From Bidens hawaiensis (taxonomy: Eukaryota; Streptophyta; Magnoliopsida; Asterales; Asteraceae): a DNA stretch of 64,000 nt. The stretch covers positions 1-64,000 of the forward strand of contig JAIQDT010009022.1 of NCBI GenBank assembly GCA_021521415.1, given 5' to 3'. Shown piece after piece: positions 1 to 11,938 of this stretch. The translations under genes and the position numbers were made by a program. Within the stretch, counting starts at the first letter, position 1, and the number at the start of each line of letters is the position of its first letter. Below the pieces are notes generated by a model, which was not told where the DNA came from, ran no database searches, and saw only the letters and a list, made by a program, of their open reading frames with translations.

Positions 1-860
1 AAGTGTTTTTCACGACGCGTTCCTGACAGGTCGGTAAAACCCAAGGTCATGATGTGGTAAGTCGACGTGAATTCGGTCGCCTTCGGTTAAGCGTGTTATT
101 GTACTGAAACTAAGACAAAATAAAACAAAAAAATATACAAATTGGGGGGTGGACCGATGGCGTGTCGTCGATCCGTTATAAACTTGATCATCTATAAAAC
201 CCAACTGTTATCGAACTCGGATGTTGAGGCAGTGAGTCTACGTGAATTCTGTCGGTTTTCGTCATGTTTGATACGGTACCGGAACTGAAAAAAATAAAAT
301 CAGAAGTCGGTTGGTTTTCGTTTATGGTACTGGAACTAAACAAAACGTGGTGAGTCTACACAAAGAAAACCGACCTAATTTGCATAGACTCAACGTCTCA
401 ACAGCCAGGACCGACAACGCTCGGTTTTACCAACGCCCGAGTTTACCGACCGACACCGACTACTGAGGCGGTGAGTCTATGTGAATTCTGTTGATTTTCG
501 TCATGTTCGTTACGACACCGAACTGATTTTTTTTTTGCAGTCAGTTGGTCTTTGTGACGGTGCTGGAACTAAAACAAAACAAACTGAGTCTACGCGATGA
601 AAACCGACCTATTTTGCATAGACTCAACGTCTCAACGGCCGAGGACCGACAACGCTCGATTTTACCAATGCCCGAGTTTACCGACCGACAACATCCCATT
701 GGTCCACTCAAAATTTATATTTTCCCTTTTTTAGCTCCGGTGCTGTAACAAATGTAGTCGCAAACCGACCAAATTCGTGTCCAGTTATCGCTTCAATGGT
801 CGGGAACGAGAACACTTGGGTTTTACCACCGCCCGAGTTTACCGACAAAACAAACTTTCA
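1..860. repeat. diverged tandem repeat, unit about 240 bp
   Basis: The block starting GTGAGTCTACGTGAATTCTG near 233 recurs near 473, giving a period close to 240 bp, with a weaker related block near 58. A second sub-block beginning AAACCGACC and ending GTTTACCGAC recurs at about 366-454, 600-690 and 762-847. Copies differ by many substitutions and small gaps, so this is an old satellite-like array or a repeat-rich flank of an element beginning left of the window. Short open frames here look accidental. Confidence 0.7.
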
Positions 861-1245
861 TTTTAAATAATTTATTTTTTATATGTTACTTGACGAAAAT
901 ATTTCTTTTTGGAAGCTAAGATTTTATCAACGGTGTCTATATCGTAACGAACGTAAATGACTAAATTCGCATCAACTCATAGACGTAACGCTTAATTTTA
1001 CTAAAACCTAGATTTTAACATTGAGGTTTTACCAATTGCTGTTGCGCCAGGTGAAAATCTAACTAAATTATAATTCATACAATACTTAATTTGATAAAAT
1101 AATAATTTATTTGATTATCCATACTCTTAATTTGATAAAATAATGGAGTGTAAATTGGTGAAAAAATGAATCTGGGATCACTTATATGAGATGAGATACA
1201 TGTAAATTTTTATCGCCTCGTTCACTATTTATGTGCACCAATCGG
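861..1245. other. AT-rich stretch with no gene
   Basis: I see no coding signal. A short block TAATTTGATAAAATAAT occurs twice about 40 bp apart (near 1088 and 1130). Otherwise nothing recognisable. Confidence 0.6.
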
Positions 1246-1650
1246 TTTTTTTAAAAAAACCGGTGTCGGTTATTAACTGGACCGATTTTTTTTTGGCCCG
1301 GGAAAAAAAACCGGTTCGGTAATAACCGGTTTTTGTATGTCAAAACCCTAACCGGTCTAACCGGTTAGGACCGGTTTAGAAACCGGTTAGAACCGGTTAA
1401 TAACCGGTTAACCGGTTTTTTTTTTTAAAATAACCGGTTTAATAACCGGTTTTTTTCATAATACCGGTTTTAAAAAAAAACCGGTTTTTCCATTAACCGG
1501 TTCGTTAACCGGTTTTGGATCTAAAACTTGTAACCGAAATACGAACCGGCGGTTTGTAAACCGGTCAAACCGGTTTTTAAAAAACCGGTTTTCGTATAAA
1601 AACCGGTTTCCGGTTTAAACCGGCAAACCGGTTCCCCAACCGGTTTTTTT
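1246..1650. repeat. CCGGTT-rich low-complexity array
   Basis: About 20 copies of CCGGTT, many within the palindrome AACCGGTT, lie in roughly 340 bp, separated by A or T runs of varying length. The spacing is irregular, so this is not a simple microsatellite. The open frame read through the right half on the minus strand is a by-product of the repeat. Confidence 0.8.
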
Positions 1651-3000
1651 TGACCATCTCTTCGGAACCCACAAATCTCAAACAAATACATTTTCTTCTC
1701 GACCTAACCCCTCTCCCCCCCGACTTCTCGACATAACCCCAACATCTTGCCCTTGAAAAACGGTTAGATAACATCCTGCTTCTCGACTTAACCTCCTGCC
1801 TTCTCAACCTAACCCTTGTATCTCGCCTGGCTAATCAACAATCTCACGACATTTGCATCATGTACACCCTATCAACAATTCTATAGGGCATGACTACTTG
1901 ATGACATTCTCGCGATATGACGACCACCTCGAACTATTCCACCTCGTTCTCGAATGCGTGCTTTTATTTTTTCTTTAAAAAAAAATAAGAAACTGGGACT
2001 ATTCAAAATGTCGAGATTTTTTATACACGTAATCTAGACATTATGAACAAAATTTCTGAAATGTGTTTTTTTTTTTCCATTGGTTACTTTTATTTCCTAT
2101 AAGAAAAACCAAAAAAACATCTAGATTTGTACATGTAGGCGAGATTTTATGTGCTGCGTAAGCGATTCATTATGGGATTTCTCTCCACAAAGGCAATATT
2201 TTATACCAAAGTTTTTTTTAAAAATATATCAATGTTCATTCTAGTAAAATTGTTTGGTCACATGTTTTAGATATGTAATTTATAGATGTTTGTGGAGTGA
2301 TGATTACCTTAGGGACCTATTATGATATTTGTGGAGATCAGCATACATATATTATAGACCGATTATGTAACTTTCTCACTTTATGATGTCACATTTGCAT
2401 AGTAATGAATATATTAGAGACCATTTATATAATATTCTCTCTATAAAAACACACACACAACATGTTTTCTAGGTCACACGCTTCTTTCTTCCGCCGCCGT
2501 CTTCTTTTTAGGTTGCTTGTTACTCTTATTTCCTTTTTTAATAATATTTGAATAGCATATTCTAGCACATAAGTTCTTCTTGGAGATTAAAATTAATCCA
2601 TGTTTCCAGGATTTTATTTGTGCTTACAACAAATTTCTTTGTGATCATCCCTTCTGCTTAAGGCTTCTCCTTTTCAATGGAGCTGTTCTTCAATGTTATC
2701 GGATGACATTTTTTATATTTCAAATTATTTATTTGATTTGTGTTAAATGGTTCTACGTTATATCGTTTCTATTTTGCTTGACTAGTGATGATTCCTTTCA
2801 TTATCTCCTAACTTATTGTTTGATTAATTGGTTTTTAAGAATAGTAGTTCCAAGAACTACATTACAAAATTACCAGGGATCCTGAGTGCATAGTTGTTTA
2901 TGACTTTATGGACTATTTACAGCAGTCGGCTTAAAATTGTTCTCAGATAACCCAAACGAATTATTTTAGGGATCTGATTCTCATACACCATTCCCACATG
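1651..3000. other. AT-rich non-coding stretch
   Basis: I see no domain, RNA gene or paired repeat. An open frame of about 100 codons at 2580-2885 has no recognisable motif and a composition expected of AT-rich non-coding DNA. Confidence 0.5.
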
Positions 3001-3545
3001 TAGGCTTATTTGGCCGTATAGGAGGTACGAATGACGAATGACTGGCAAGGGGACAAATAAAACAGTTTTTTGTAGCTTATACGATTGTATAGATCTATAC
3101 GAGCTGTATAGGCATTAAATGGGTTGTATTCCTCTCTGGCAAACCATAAACCTATATGATCGTGTAGGGCTATACAATTGTATAGAAAATATTTGTAGAA
3201 AAATTCAGATTGGCTATTGATCACTATTAGTTGCTGTTGAAAAATGATTATACGAGCCTATACAAGCCGTGTAGAAATATGACTCGTATAGACGGATTTT
3301 TAGTGGTGCTATACAACACATGAAATGGTCGAAAAGAAGGTTTAGAATTGCTAAAAAAATATGATGCAAGTCAAATAATATATCAAAAAATAATTCAAAT
3401 AAAATGTTTATACGGCCGTGTAGGCCTATACGACTCGTATAGAGCTAACGAGGCATTATAAATGATGGCCGACAACATCAGACACAAATCGACATGATTT
3501 AACTGCTATACGAACGTATAGACCCATACAAGCTGTATAGGAAAA
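3001..3545. repeat. dispersed palindromic CTATACG/CGTATAG motifs
   Basis: Near-palindromes of 16-18 bp built from CTATACG and CGTATAG halves recur at about 3078-3093, 3095-3112, 3151-3168, 3170-3185, 3249-3274, 3411-3442 and 3504-3540. The spacing is uneven and the sequence between them is AT-rich. Family-specific palindromes of this kind also occur in or beside other repeats of this window, so this is probably a remnant of an unrecognised LTR. Confidence 0.65.
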
Positions 3546-4402
3546 AAATGGTGTGTTATAGGTGGTGTGGGAGACTTCTAAGCCTTATTTTATTAGTAAG
3601 CTCAAAATCTTACATTCTTTAATTCAAGCTAACTAAATAAAATGCTTGACAAACCTAGGGATCGGATAATTTGAGAATCTCATTTTTAATAATTTTAAGA
3701 ATGTCATTCTTAACTATGCATTCATATAAGCGGGCTACTCCCTGAAAATGCCCCTACCTAGGTTCATTTGTTGTTGCGACTAAAAAGATTCCTTACTCGT
3801 TCCTAGGTCTTTTATTCCATTATTTTGGATCGTCATATTTCGAGATTTGCTACCTTCAGTAGCCTTTCTCCCAAGGCGAGCAAAGTGATGAGAGGCGGGC
3901 ATCTGAGTGAGTTGAGTGAGGAAGTGAGGGCCCTGAGGAAGTGGAGGGAGCAAACGCTAGATCAGGTTTCATTGTTGTGTTGGTTAATGCCCAACCACCT
4001 TCAAGAAGACAAAGAAGTCAACTTCATAACCTTTTCTCTTACGTATTAAAATGTTGATTCAAATTTTTTTTTGTTATTGATTTTTTTGAGTTCTTAAAAC
4101 TTAAGTGGCTTTAAAAAAATCAACTCGACAAACCTATTTGAAATAAAAGCAATCATTTGGCTTGGGTTAACTTAATGGATATGGTAGTTTATTAAAAAAC
4201 ATGCATTTATTAGAATTTACATGGGCTTGTTCAATTGTTGAAGTTTGAGGTTGGAGTTGTATCATGAAGACAAGCCAAAAGCACAACCATGTAGTAATGC
4301 CATTTAGTTAGATTGTTATTTAGTTTATAGAAGACCTGATTTCGTAATTTATAAGGGCTAGTGGCACAACAAATTGCGTGTTTGTCTTCTATAAAAGCCC
4401 CT
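3546..4402. other. non-coding stretch, one doubtful small frame
   Basis: A 74-codon plus-strand frame at 3825-4049 has a fairly charged, gag-like composition in its middle part (region rich in E, R and L around 3890-3970), but no motif I can name. I do not call it a gene. The rest shows nothing. Confidence 0.4.
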
Positions 4403-5095
4403 TTAGTTGTACTTCATTGACATAATTACATAAATTATTTTTTTATGTTTGTACTCAATTTCACTATTTGTTTGTATCTTTAATATTGATCTGTTTTATT
4501 CTTTTCGTTTACAAATAAACAATGTTTGATTTGTGACCTTAACACAATTATTTTTTCTCGTAAAACTAGATCATGTGAGGTGCATATGAGGGCAATTTAG
4601 TAATTCTATCAATTTATTATCAAAACACATAATAATTAAAATTAAACTAAATAATATTACATCTACACACAATCACACACACTCTCACTCTCCCACCACT
4701 GTCACCACTCACTCGATACCCACCACCCAACTTGCTTCACAATTTTTAGGATTTTAATTTCTAAAACTAGGGTTTTGTTTCATCCATTCAACTCTTTGTT
4801 CATCCAATTTGAGATCTTGGGGCCAATAATGTATGGTTCGTGTAAGTATTTAGTTATTTTATTATTAATATGCTTTTCAAATAATTAGGTAGAATGACCA
4901 AATTGCCCTCATATGTAATGCGCATGTCCTGATTTAACGAGAAAAAAATAACCGGGTTAAGGGCCAAAGGACAAATGCCGTTGGATTTGAAAACGTAAAA
5001 GATAAAACAAATCAATTTGGAAGATATATGACAATTAGTGAAATTAACTAAAAAATAAAACACAATTTCTATAATTATGTGATTCATTTCAACTT
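4403..5095. mobile_element. long inverted repeat, foldback or Mutator-like non-autonomous element
   Basis: The sequence from about 4403 to 4630 is matched, in inverted orientation and at perhaps 75 percent identity, by about 4871 to 5095. Matching landmarks include CATATGAGGGCAATTT in the left arm against AAATTGCCCTCATATG in the right arm, and TTTTTTCTCGT against ACGAGAAAAAAA. The roughly 240 bp centre holds CA/CT-rich sequence and no ORF. Known families with such long arms are foldback elements and Mutator-like elements. I could not define a target duplication. It abuts and probably truncates the LINE fragment to its right. Confidence 0.6.
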
Positions 5096-5119
5096 TACAC
5101 TCAGGTTTTAAAGTGAAAG

Positions 5120-5819
5120 TTAAAAGTGATAACTATCAACTTCCAAAGAGCCCACCCCTAACCCACCTTTATCTTTCGAGGCTAAAACCAACATCCAAGA
5201 CGCCCAATGCGTTTTTCTTTTATCCTTGCTTTCTCCCCAAAAGAAGTTTGAATGAAGTTGCTCCAACTTCTTCATAACTCCCACCAGAACATGGAAGAGT
5301 GACATATAAGAAATACTTAAAACACCAGGCACCAAATTAATCAAAAAAGAGCGGATTCTAATATAAAGAAGAGGAGCTTTCCATAAATTCAATCGAGATT
5401 CAAATCTATCTATAATAACTTTCCATGCATTTGAGTTTGCAATTTTTCCAACCGAAAGACCTAAATATATAAAGGAAGTTTTCTCGGATTGCAATTCACC
5501 ATCAAAGCACAAGATACGACATCCTCATAATCCACTGCCACCACCCCGTAAATATTCAATTAGGAAGATTTATTTTTAGACTAGAGGCCAACAAGAAACA
5601 TTATAGGATAAAAACCACAGTTTGAACATTAGAAACTGACTAGTATCCACATAAAACAAATGAGATAAAAAAAACATCCTTTTTGCCAACTCGAACCTCC
5701 TTAAGCAAATTGATATCTACCAAATCTTCCTCCATTGCCAAAATAAATAGGAATGTAGACAAGAGTCACCTTACCATTAACCAGAAGTGAAAGTCTCGCC
5801 GACGGTAAATATAATAAAC
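5120..5819 (-). pseudogene. L1-type LINE reverse transcriptase, C-terminal part, broken
   Basis: The 130-residue frame at 5120-5512 matches the region after the reverse transcriptase active site of plant L1-type LINEs: a YLGL.VG motif, then RLNLWK, a run ending in FFWG, then K.HWASW and KGGLGVGSL. Upstream on the minus strand, in shifted frames, LASSLKINLPN (near 5570) and SARLSLLVNGK (near 5770-5807) match earlier LINE motifs. Frameshifts and stops make it a pseudogene. The catalytic domain's N-terminal motifs appear at 22098-22290, beyond about 16 kb of inserted DNA. The end toward lower coordinates runs into the inverted repeat at 5095. Confidence 0.8.
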
Positions 5820-5825
5820 CATAAT

Positions 5826-6019
5826 GAAGAAAATAAAACAAATGAATTTTCATCCCATATTGGTGGAGGAAAGAAAATGGAATGTTTCCACCTTGATATA
5901 AATAAGAAAGTGTATTCTTGTCCCACATTGCTAGTAAGTTCTTTATAAGAAAGAGAGTTCATATGATAATATTCTTATATGACAAATCACACCCAGTGGT
6001 CCTAGTGGAGGGCGCGAAT
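5826..6019. other. left remnant of element X
   Basis: This 190 bp piece contains CCCATATTGG and CCCACATTG repeats and a TATA-like ATATAAATAAG, a layout I associate with plant copia LTR promoters. It ends at the gypsy insertion at 6020. The 75-codon minus-strand frame that crosses it continues into LINE sequence only by chance. Confidence 0.4.
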
Positions 6020-7189
6020 TGATGCTAGACTATCGCTATCTAGTCAAAAAATAATTAAAATCAAGTTCCTAATCACCTAAGCGAGCTAGGGTAAGTAGGG
6101 TGTCGAACTACGAGGAGTATGTGGTCAGTGTAATGTGTAACTAATTTCTGATTATGAAGTAACAACTATGAGTGCTGATAACACTAGCAAAGAATTTGGT
6201 TTTAATTTCAAACAAGTAAACAACACAAGTTTCAATCAATAAACAAGACAAAACACACCCGAGGTTCAATCATGAAACAAAACAGTTAACTCATGTCCAC
6301 TTAACAGATAAATTATCAATGATCAACACGGACTGATTAACTAAATAAATTTAGGCATCAACAATCGCTAACACACGATACTTGTTATCAAACAATCCCT
6401 GCAGTCTGACCCAACTAAGGGCAACTTTATGCTTCATCATATTTATACTGGTCAAACAAAACAATAAGCAATTATCATAGCAACTGACAAACTAATCGTT
6501 CAGATCGACATAAACCTAAACCGACTGAATGCATTGAATACCAAACATCAATATTCATAGATTAATCAAAGATAAATAGAATTAGTTCACATTTTAACAC
6601 ATGAGAAAATTGAAAAGTTACAAACTCTACATATGGGTATGATTCTAAAAGACTAGCCGCGTCTCGACATCACAAGATCTTCGATTCAGATGATATGGAA
6701 CATGGAATTGATCTCAGGCTGAATCGGGATGATGGAAATACTTTTCTCTGCCCTAGGAACATCTCTGGAAGAAGTTAGATCGTAATAGGGTCGTCAAAAC
6801 ATATTATAATATCAAAACCCTAACTTCCTGTCTTTGCCTCCCATCACGATACACGATGGGGTCTTCATAGGTCCATAGCGTATTGTGATGGACCAAAAGT
6901 CAAGGCAACATTAAAATCAGTCCACCGCAATACGCGATGAACTCTCTTTACTTCCATCGCATATCGTGATGGGTATCTTCAATTCATCAGCTGAATTCAT
7001 TTTCTTGCCTCGTTTCGCGTGCTGGTCATTCCGGGTCTTCATCCCGTGTTCGTACAGGTCCAAAATAACTGCTTTAATAACCAATGACCTGAAATGCAAC
7101 AAACGCGTATGAAGCACCAAAGTTCACACAATAAACAATTAAAACTAAATATTACCGAATTAAAATATATACAAGCTGAGAAAACATCA
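6020..7189 (-). repeat. 3' LTR of the gypsy element
   Basis: Matches 19561-20696 over its whole length with many substitutions and small gaps. Starts TGATGCTAGA and ends ACATCA on the plus strand. Near-palindromes of the type CCATCACGATACACGATGG occur at 6841-6859, 6873-6891, 6922-6940 and 6954-6972. The sequence just inside (7190 on) reads CATCCCCA, which is a purine tract on the element's own strand. Confidence 0.85.
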
Positions 7190-7226
7190 CATCCCCAAAC
7201 AAGTGTACTTTGTTTTACGTTATGGC

Positions 7227-7627
7227 CTTGGTTTTAAAAAAGCGAGGGGCAAAGAAAAGCGACGAGGTTTAAAACAGAAGCGTGAAGCACCAACTTTAAA
7301 AAAGCGAGAGCTTTTTGTACACGAGAAAAACACACTTATATAATTTTTATATATGTAAATATCATGAGATTTAGCATCCCGATCCATAATGTAGCTATAT
7401 TTAACCATTAAATATGATTTAATATACAACCTAAAAAGCATATTTTACAACATTTTGAAGTTTAGAAACCATTTGTGTACAAAAGGCGAACGCCTTAACT
7501 TCGCATTAGGTCGCTTTTTACCTAAAAATCTCAACTCAGGCTTGTCTTGACTAGCCTAAAGCGAAGAGACCCTCACCTTAGGTCACCTCTCGCCTCGACT
7601 CGCCTTATGCATGCTTTTTTAAACCAA
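7227..7627. mobile_element. MITE-like element, about 400 bp
   Basis: The left end CTTGGTTTTAAAAAAGC (7227-7243) is matched by the inverse complement of GCTTTTTTAAACCAAG at the right end (7612-7627), differing by one base. Inside, GCGAGGGGC on the left and GCCTCGACTCGCC on the right extend the symmetry. Flanks TTATGGC and TTTAAGGC are similar but not identical, compatible with a decayed 7-8 bp duplication as in hAT elements. There is no coding capacity. Confidence 0.6.
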
Positions 7628-8304
7628 GTTTAAGGCATACATGTTAAGGCCACATTAAGAACAAACTTAGATAAGGGGGTGAATTTTGCACGTACTTTAA
7701 AGTTCTTATAACTAGTTTAACTAATAAACGAATTTCGAGTGACGCGTGACGTAATAAAGACCAACTAAAATATAATAAATAATAATTCGTTGTTTTTATT
7801 AATAACAAAGAAAAAATAACAAAAATAAAACAAAATAAAATTTTAACTAGTCGGGTTTTCAGGTCCAAAAATTGACAAATGTTACAGTATTTACAACTTT
7901 TTAAAAATTTCGTCCCGAAATTAGAATACAAGAAAAATTAAAATAAGATCAAACCAAATTACAAAATCATGTCGTTAATAAAACGAACAACACAACTTCT
8001 CGAGTGACTCGAAAAATGCTATAAATGGATAATATGACGACTCCACTCATATATAGGATATACCAGCGGTATATCAAACATGATCTTGTCATATTATATA
8101 TCATTTGTACCGTTGTCCTTCAGTTTATCGGTTCTAAGTTGTTCGCCCACCAACGTACCCACCATGATTTCCATGCGAGGGTTTCGGTAATTACATGTGC
8201 ACTTATAATTACTTCTTTCGTCGCATGGTCCGCATGGTTCGTGTGGTTGAGTGTTAAAATCTTACATACATATTTAAGTCAAAATCTTTTGAAATTCAAG
8301 ATAA

Positions 8305-8327
8305 TTTAATTAATTAATTAATTAATT
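8305..8327. repeat. TAAT microsatellite
   Basis: About six uninterrupted TTAA/TAAT units in a row. Confidence 0.9.
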
Positions 8328-9239
8328 TCTTTTTTAAGAAATAAAGACGGAAGAAAACCTAATGGCCATTGAGTAATAAAGAAACTCTAGAAGTTAAATA
8401 TCGAGATAGTTATAGCAACACCGAAACAATTGAAAAAGCTCAAATATTGAAATTCTTAAAACTAACATATATCGAGAATGAACGTTTAAAAGATTTAACA
8501 AGTTGTCGGGTATTAAATACAAAATAAAAACTCTCGTTATGGTAAATGTATGCAGTTATCACAATATTTAAGTCGAATATATGAAACATTGGGGTCATGC
8601 GAGGCTAAAAATTGTGTGAAGATATGATAACCACAATAAACTATCAAAATTAGGGAAATAATATTGCAAAGTTATTAGTAATGTATTCCCGAGGATGTTT
8701 AAACGTTACGGGGAGAGATTAAGTTTGAGACGCTCGAATTGAGGTAATGATAAATCAAAAATGAAAATATAAAATTAATAAAATAAACTAAATACATAGG
8801 GCTCCTATTAGATAGCTATGGCTTAACTAAGCACACAACCCCGGTTCAGAGTAACCGGTCATAGGCAGCCTAGATTAAGGTTCCTATAACCATGTGCAGG
8901 GTCCCGATTTCCATTAACGATTACGTTTTGGGGTTACTGGTTATTGGCCGTTAGTTTGAGTTGATCATGAGTAAACAAGTATAACTTTATATCCGTATCG
9001 TGCATCGTGGTAAAAGTGGATGATAATAAAATATTCAAATGTAAACATTGATTCACTGATAATAATGAAAATCTGCTAGTACATAGAGGTATTTATTGAA
9101 ACTAAAAGAACAAAGACGAAAATAATAAAGGCAAAAAGGAAAAAAAAAAGTTACCCGCATCGCTTGCCTTCTCGAGGGTAGGTCGGTCGGGGGTATAAGG
9201 ACTAGTGTGAGCTGTGTACCAAGACTTCTAAGTTGAAAT

Positions 9240-9963
9240 TCATGGGTGTTGGTGTAGTACACACGTCTCTATTGTGCCATATGTGTTCACGACAGAGTCG
9301 TATAACGGAATACACTCATCAATAACAATGGCCATAAAGCACTCGTCATCGACCGAATAATTGTTTATATGTGTGAAAACATTAAACCTAAGATTATGGT
9401 TACCAAATGCCATGCTAACTGTACTACTTCTACAGTTAATGTTGGCATTTGCGGTAGCCAAAAGTGGCCAATCGAATATAACTGTGGGCTGTTTGGTACT
9501 CTCACCCGATACATAGTGAAGGATCAAAAGGTGACTGGGATATAACTATATAAAAATATTCTACCTTAACAATCACATCAGTCAGTATCCCCCGGGAAAG
9601 TTTTGGTGTTTGGTCAGCTAGAACAACCATGGTAGCGGATGCCCGCAGTGGACCGAAGTCATACTGATCGTAAAGACTTCCCGGGAGGATACTAATACTA
9701 GCTCCAAGATCTAGAAGTGCCTATGCCATTTTAAAATAGCCCACTTGAATGGGTATAATAGGCGCTTCCGGATATTGTGACTTAGGTGGAAGAGCACCCG
9801 AAATAATTGGACTCACATTATCAGTAAAGTCAATATGTTTAGGAATTCTGTGATTCCTCTTTTGTGCGCACAACTCTTTCAGATACTTCGCATAAGCAGG
9901 AATTTGTTTTATGGAATCTAATAGGGGAATATTTGTTTTAACATGTTTAAAAGTTTCCCACAT
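9240..9963 (-). pseudogene. gypsy retropepsin and gag-protease linker, broken
   Basis: The frame at 9963-9721 (80 codons) resembles the linker before the protease in Athila/Tat elements: MWETFKHVKTNIPLLDSIKQ, then KYLKELC, then LPPKSQ. Past one stop, the frame from about 9720 shows ALLDLGASISILPG, the aspartic protease active site in its DLGAS form. The frame at 9527-9240 continues with PLLATANANINCR, matching the second conserved protease strand and flap region. A retropepsin cleaves the Gag precursor in the particle. The stops make this copy inactive. What should follow, reverse transcriptase, is absent. Confidence 0.75.
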
Positions 9964-10299
9964 CTCCTCTTGTTGTGGGCCCTACTTAGTTGCCATCTTC
10001 GCCTTAGATGGCGCTAGCAATGCGTCGGGATATGGGACGATTTTCACCTTCCCATTGTCCTTAGAATCAGTGATGCCATATTTCAGAACCGGTTTGTTAG
10101 TTTTATTTTCACTTTTATTAGGTACAATTAAGTAACCGGTTCTGGTATGTCATCACTAATGACGGTTTCATCAACTTCTTCCACCACCCCCTCAACCAAT
10201 GGTGGTGGAAGCCCAACTTTATTATCATATTTCTTACCGCTTCCTTAATATACTTACCTGATTCATGCGTTTCTTCGAGGTCGAACTGTAATGATTTGG

Positions 10300-11933
10300 G
10301 ATAACCGTGGTGTCATTCGGTAGCAGACCCGCACTTTTCCTGTAGCTTTTCCTTGTCTGTGGCGAGCTGGCTATTCTATTTTGACATCGCTTCCGAAGAT
10401 TTGTCTCGTAAATCTAACTGTTTCTGAGTGCCATTCTGATTACCTGTCACTATCTTTAGCAAAACATCCAATTTCGAGTGCATGGACTCGTCTGAATTAC
10501 CCAAGGACCCTTTCTGCGGGTCCTCTTTCTGGCCACCCGATGAACTACCACCCCGATTACCATCTCTGTTATAGCCCCAAACACTGTTTTGATTATACGA
10601 AACCTGGTGATAACCTCTTTGGCGGTAATTTCCTTTCTGTCTATTCTGGCCCGAACACTGAAAATTTGGATTTGACTGGGTAGCTGCATTGTCGTATCTA
10701 AAGTTTCGGTGATTCCTTAGGCCCGTGTGATAGGTGTTTGACTCAAACCCTTGGCCTTTGGAATCCCATGAGCATAATTAACTTCCTCCTCATGATCCTC
10801 CTCCTCATCATCAAACTCGGAACAATTTTCTGCCTTGTGCCAGAGTTCACCAGATTCCTCACAAAACGGGAATTTCACCCTGACTTTGCCAAACTTTTCT
10901 TCTTATCTTTTCTGTACACAGCCTACTCACGTTCTAACTCAGCTATCCGTTCAGACTCACTTGCGGCTGACTTTATAGATTTGGTGGTCGTATATTTCCT
11001 TCTCCTTTTTATGGCTGCTTCTGACTTAGAATCTTCACACATGAACTCAAGAAAATATCAGTCGTCTTCTTCAAGTTGGTTTAACTATTGACCATTACAC
11101 GTGGCTTTCAAATGCTTTATGTAATCATAAGTTAAACCGTCAATAAAATACTTCCCTAACTCCCACAACTCGATCTGATGGTGCTGGCACTTTCTGATCA
11201 TTTCTTTGAATCACGTAAATGTCTCATGAAACAGCTCTTCCAGTAACTGTGAAAAATGGAAATCTCAATTCGGGCCTCGTTTGTTTTCGTCTGTGAATAA
11301 TACTCGTTTAGGAAAACTTGTTGCATCTCGGCCCAAATTCTGATATTATACATCTGTAACGAGTTAAACCAATATTTTGCTTTGTCTTTCAATGAGAACT
11401 GGAATAACCGTAACCAAACCTCATCCTGGTTCAATGTACCATCGCCCATCGACCCACAAATAACCGAAAAATCGGACAAGTGTGAATAGAGGTCCTCAAA
11501 AGCCATTCCATGAAATTGTGGCATGATGTTAATGTAGGTCGGCCGAGCCTTAAATGTCTATTGTCCCGATACTCGCACCTGTGGGACAATAGGGGAAGCT
11601 CCATCTGACGGCCGAGACAGTTAACACCCTGAAATGGGGCTACACAAGTTCTCCTTCGCCCCGCTGGATAACCAGACCTCCTCAATTAACCTGAATTCTC
11701 TGACCTATGTCGACCCTGTTGGCTCTATTACGCCCAATCCCATGTCTACCCGTGTTTCGATTCACATATCCATCACGTTTCTGGTTCACCGGTTCTTCTA
11801 CCTCTTCATCCCAACCAACATTCACTTCATTTACAGGCTCAAACCACTCATTCTGTTTAACTCGCCACTACTCCCCATTACTACCATCTTGCCCCTAATA
11901 TGTTTCATTCCATTCATCTTCTTTTCCGTCCTT
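10300..11933 (-). pseudogene. gypsy Gag, broken
   Basis: The best preserved part, 11524-11198, matches the retrotransposon Gag family: QFHGMAFEDLYSHLSDF, then LFQFSLKDKAKYWFNSL, then IRIWAEMQQVFLNEYY. Downstream, around 10300-10690, a minus-strand frame rich in G, N, Q and Y looks like the C-terminal region. Many stops and frameshifts separate the pieces. The N-terminal portion lies at about 19130-19034, because a copia element inserted at 11938/19034. Gag forms the particle that packages element RNA. Confidence 0.7.
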
Positions 11934-11938
11934 AGTAT
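11934..11938. repeat. target site duplication AGTAT (left)
   Basis: AGTAT lies directly before the copia LTR at 11939 and again directly after its other LTR, at 19034-19038. A perfect 5 bp duplication is the usual footprint of an LTR retrotransposon integrase. Confidence 0.9.

Larger units (their letters stand above)
7190..9239. other. 3' non-coding tail of the gypsy element
   Basis: Pol genes would be expected between protease and 3' LTR, but I find no reverse transcriptase or integrase motif in any frame. The stretch contains a MITE-like insertion (7227-7627), a TAAT microsatellite near 8305-8327, and otherwise AT-rich sequence. A 94-codon frame at 8025-8309 is hydrophobic by composition and shows no family motif. 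Confidence 0.55.

Noticed and set aside
2580..2885. 101-codon plus-strand frame, hydrophobic
   Set aside because: No family motif and a composition expected of AT-rich non-coding DNA; no promoter or neighbouring gene supports it.
3825..4049. 74-codon frame with a charged, gag-like middle
   Set aside because: Too short and without a nameable motif; flanks are non-coding.
8025..8309. 94-codon frame that looks like a small membrane protein
   Set aside because: Hydrophobicity follows from T-rich sequence; it lies in the tail of a decayed gypsy element.
10381..11091. Plus-strand frames of 100 and 117 codons
   Set aside because: They lie opposite the decayed minus-strand gypsy gag and are shadows of it.
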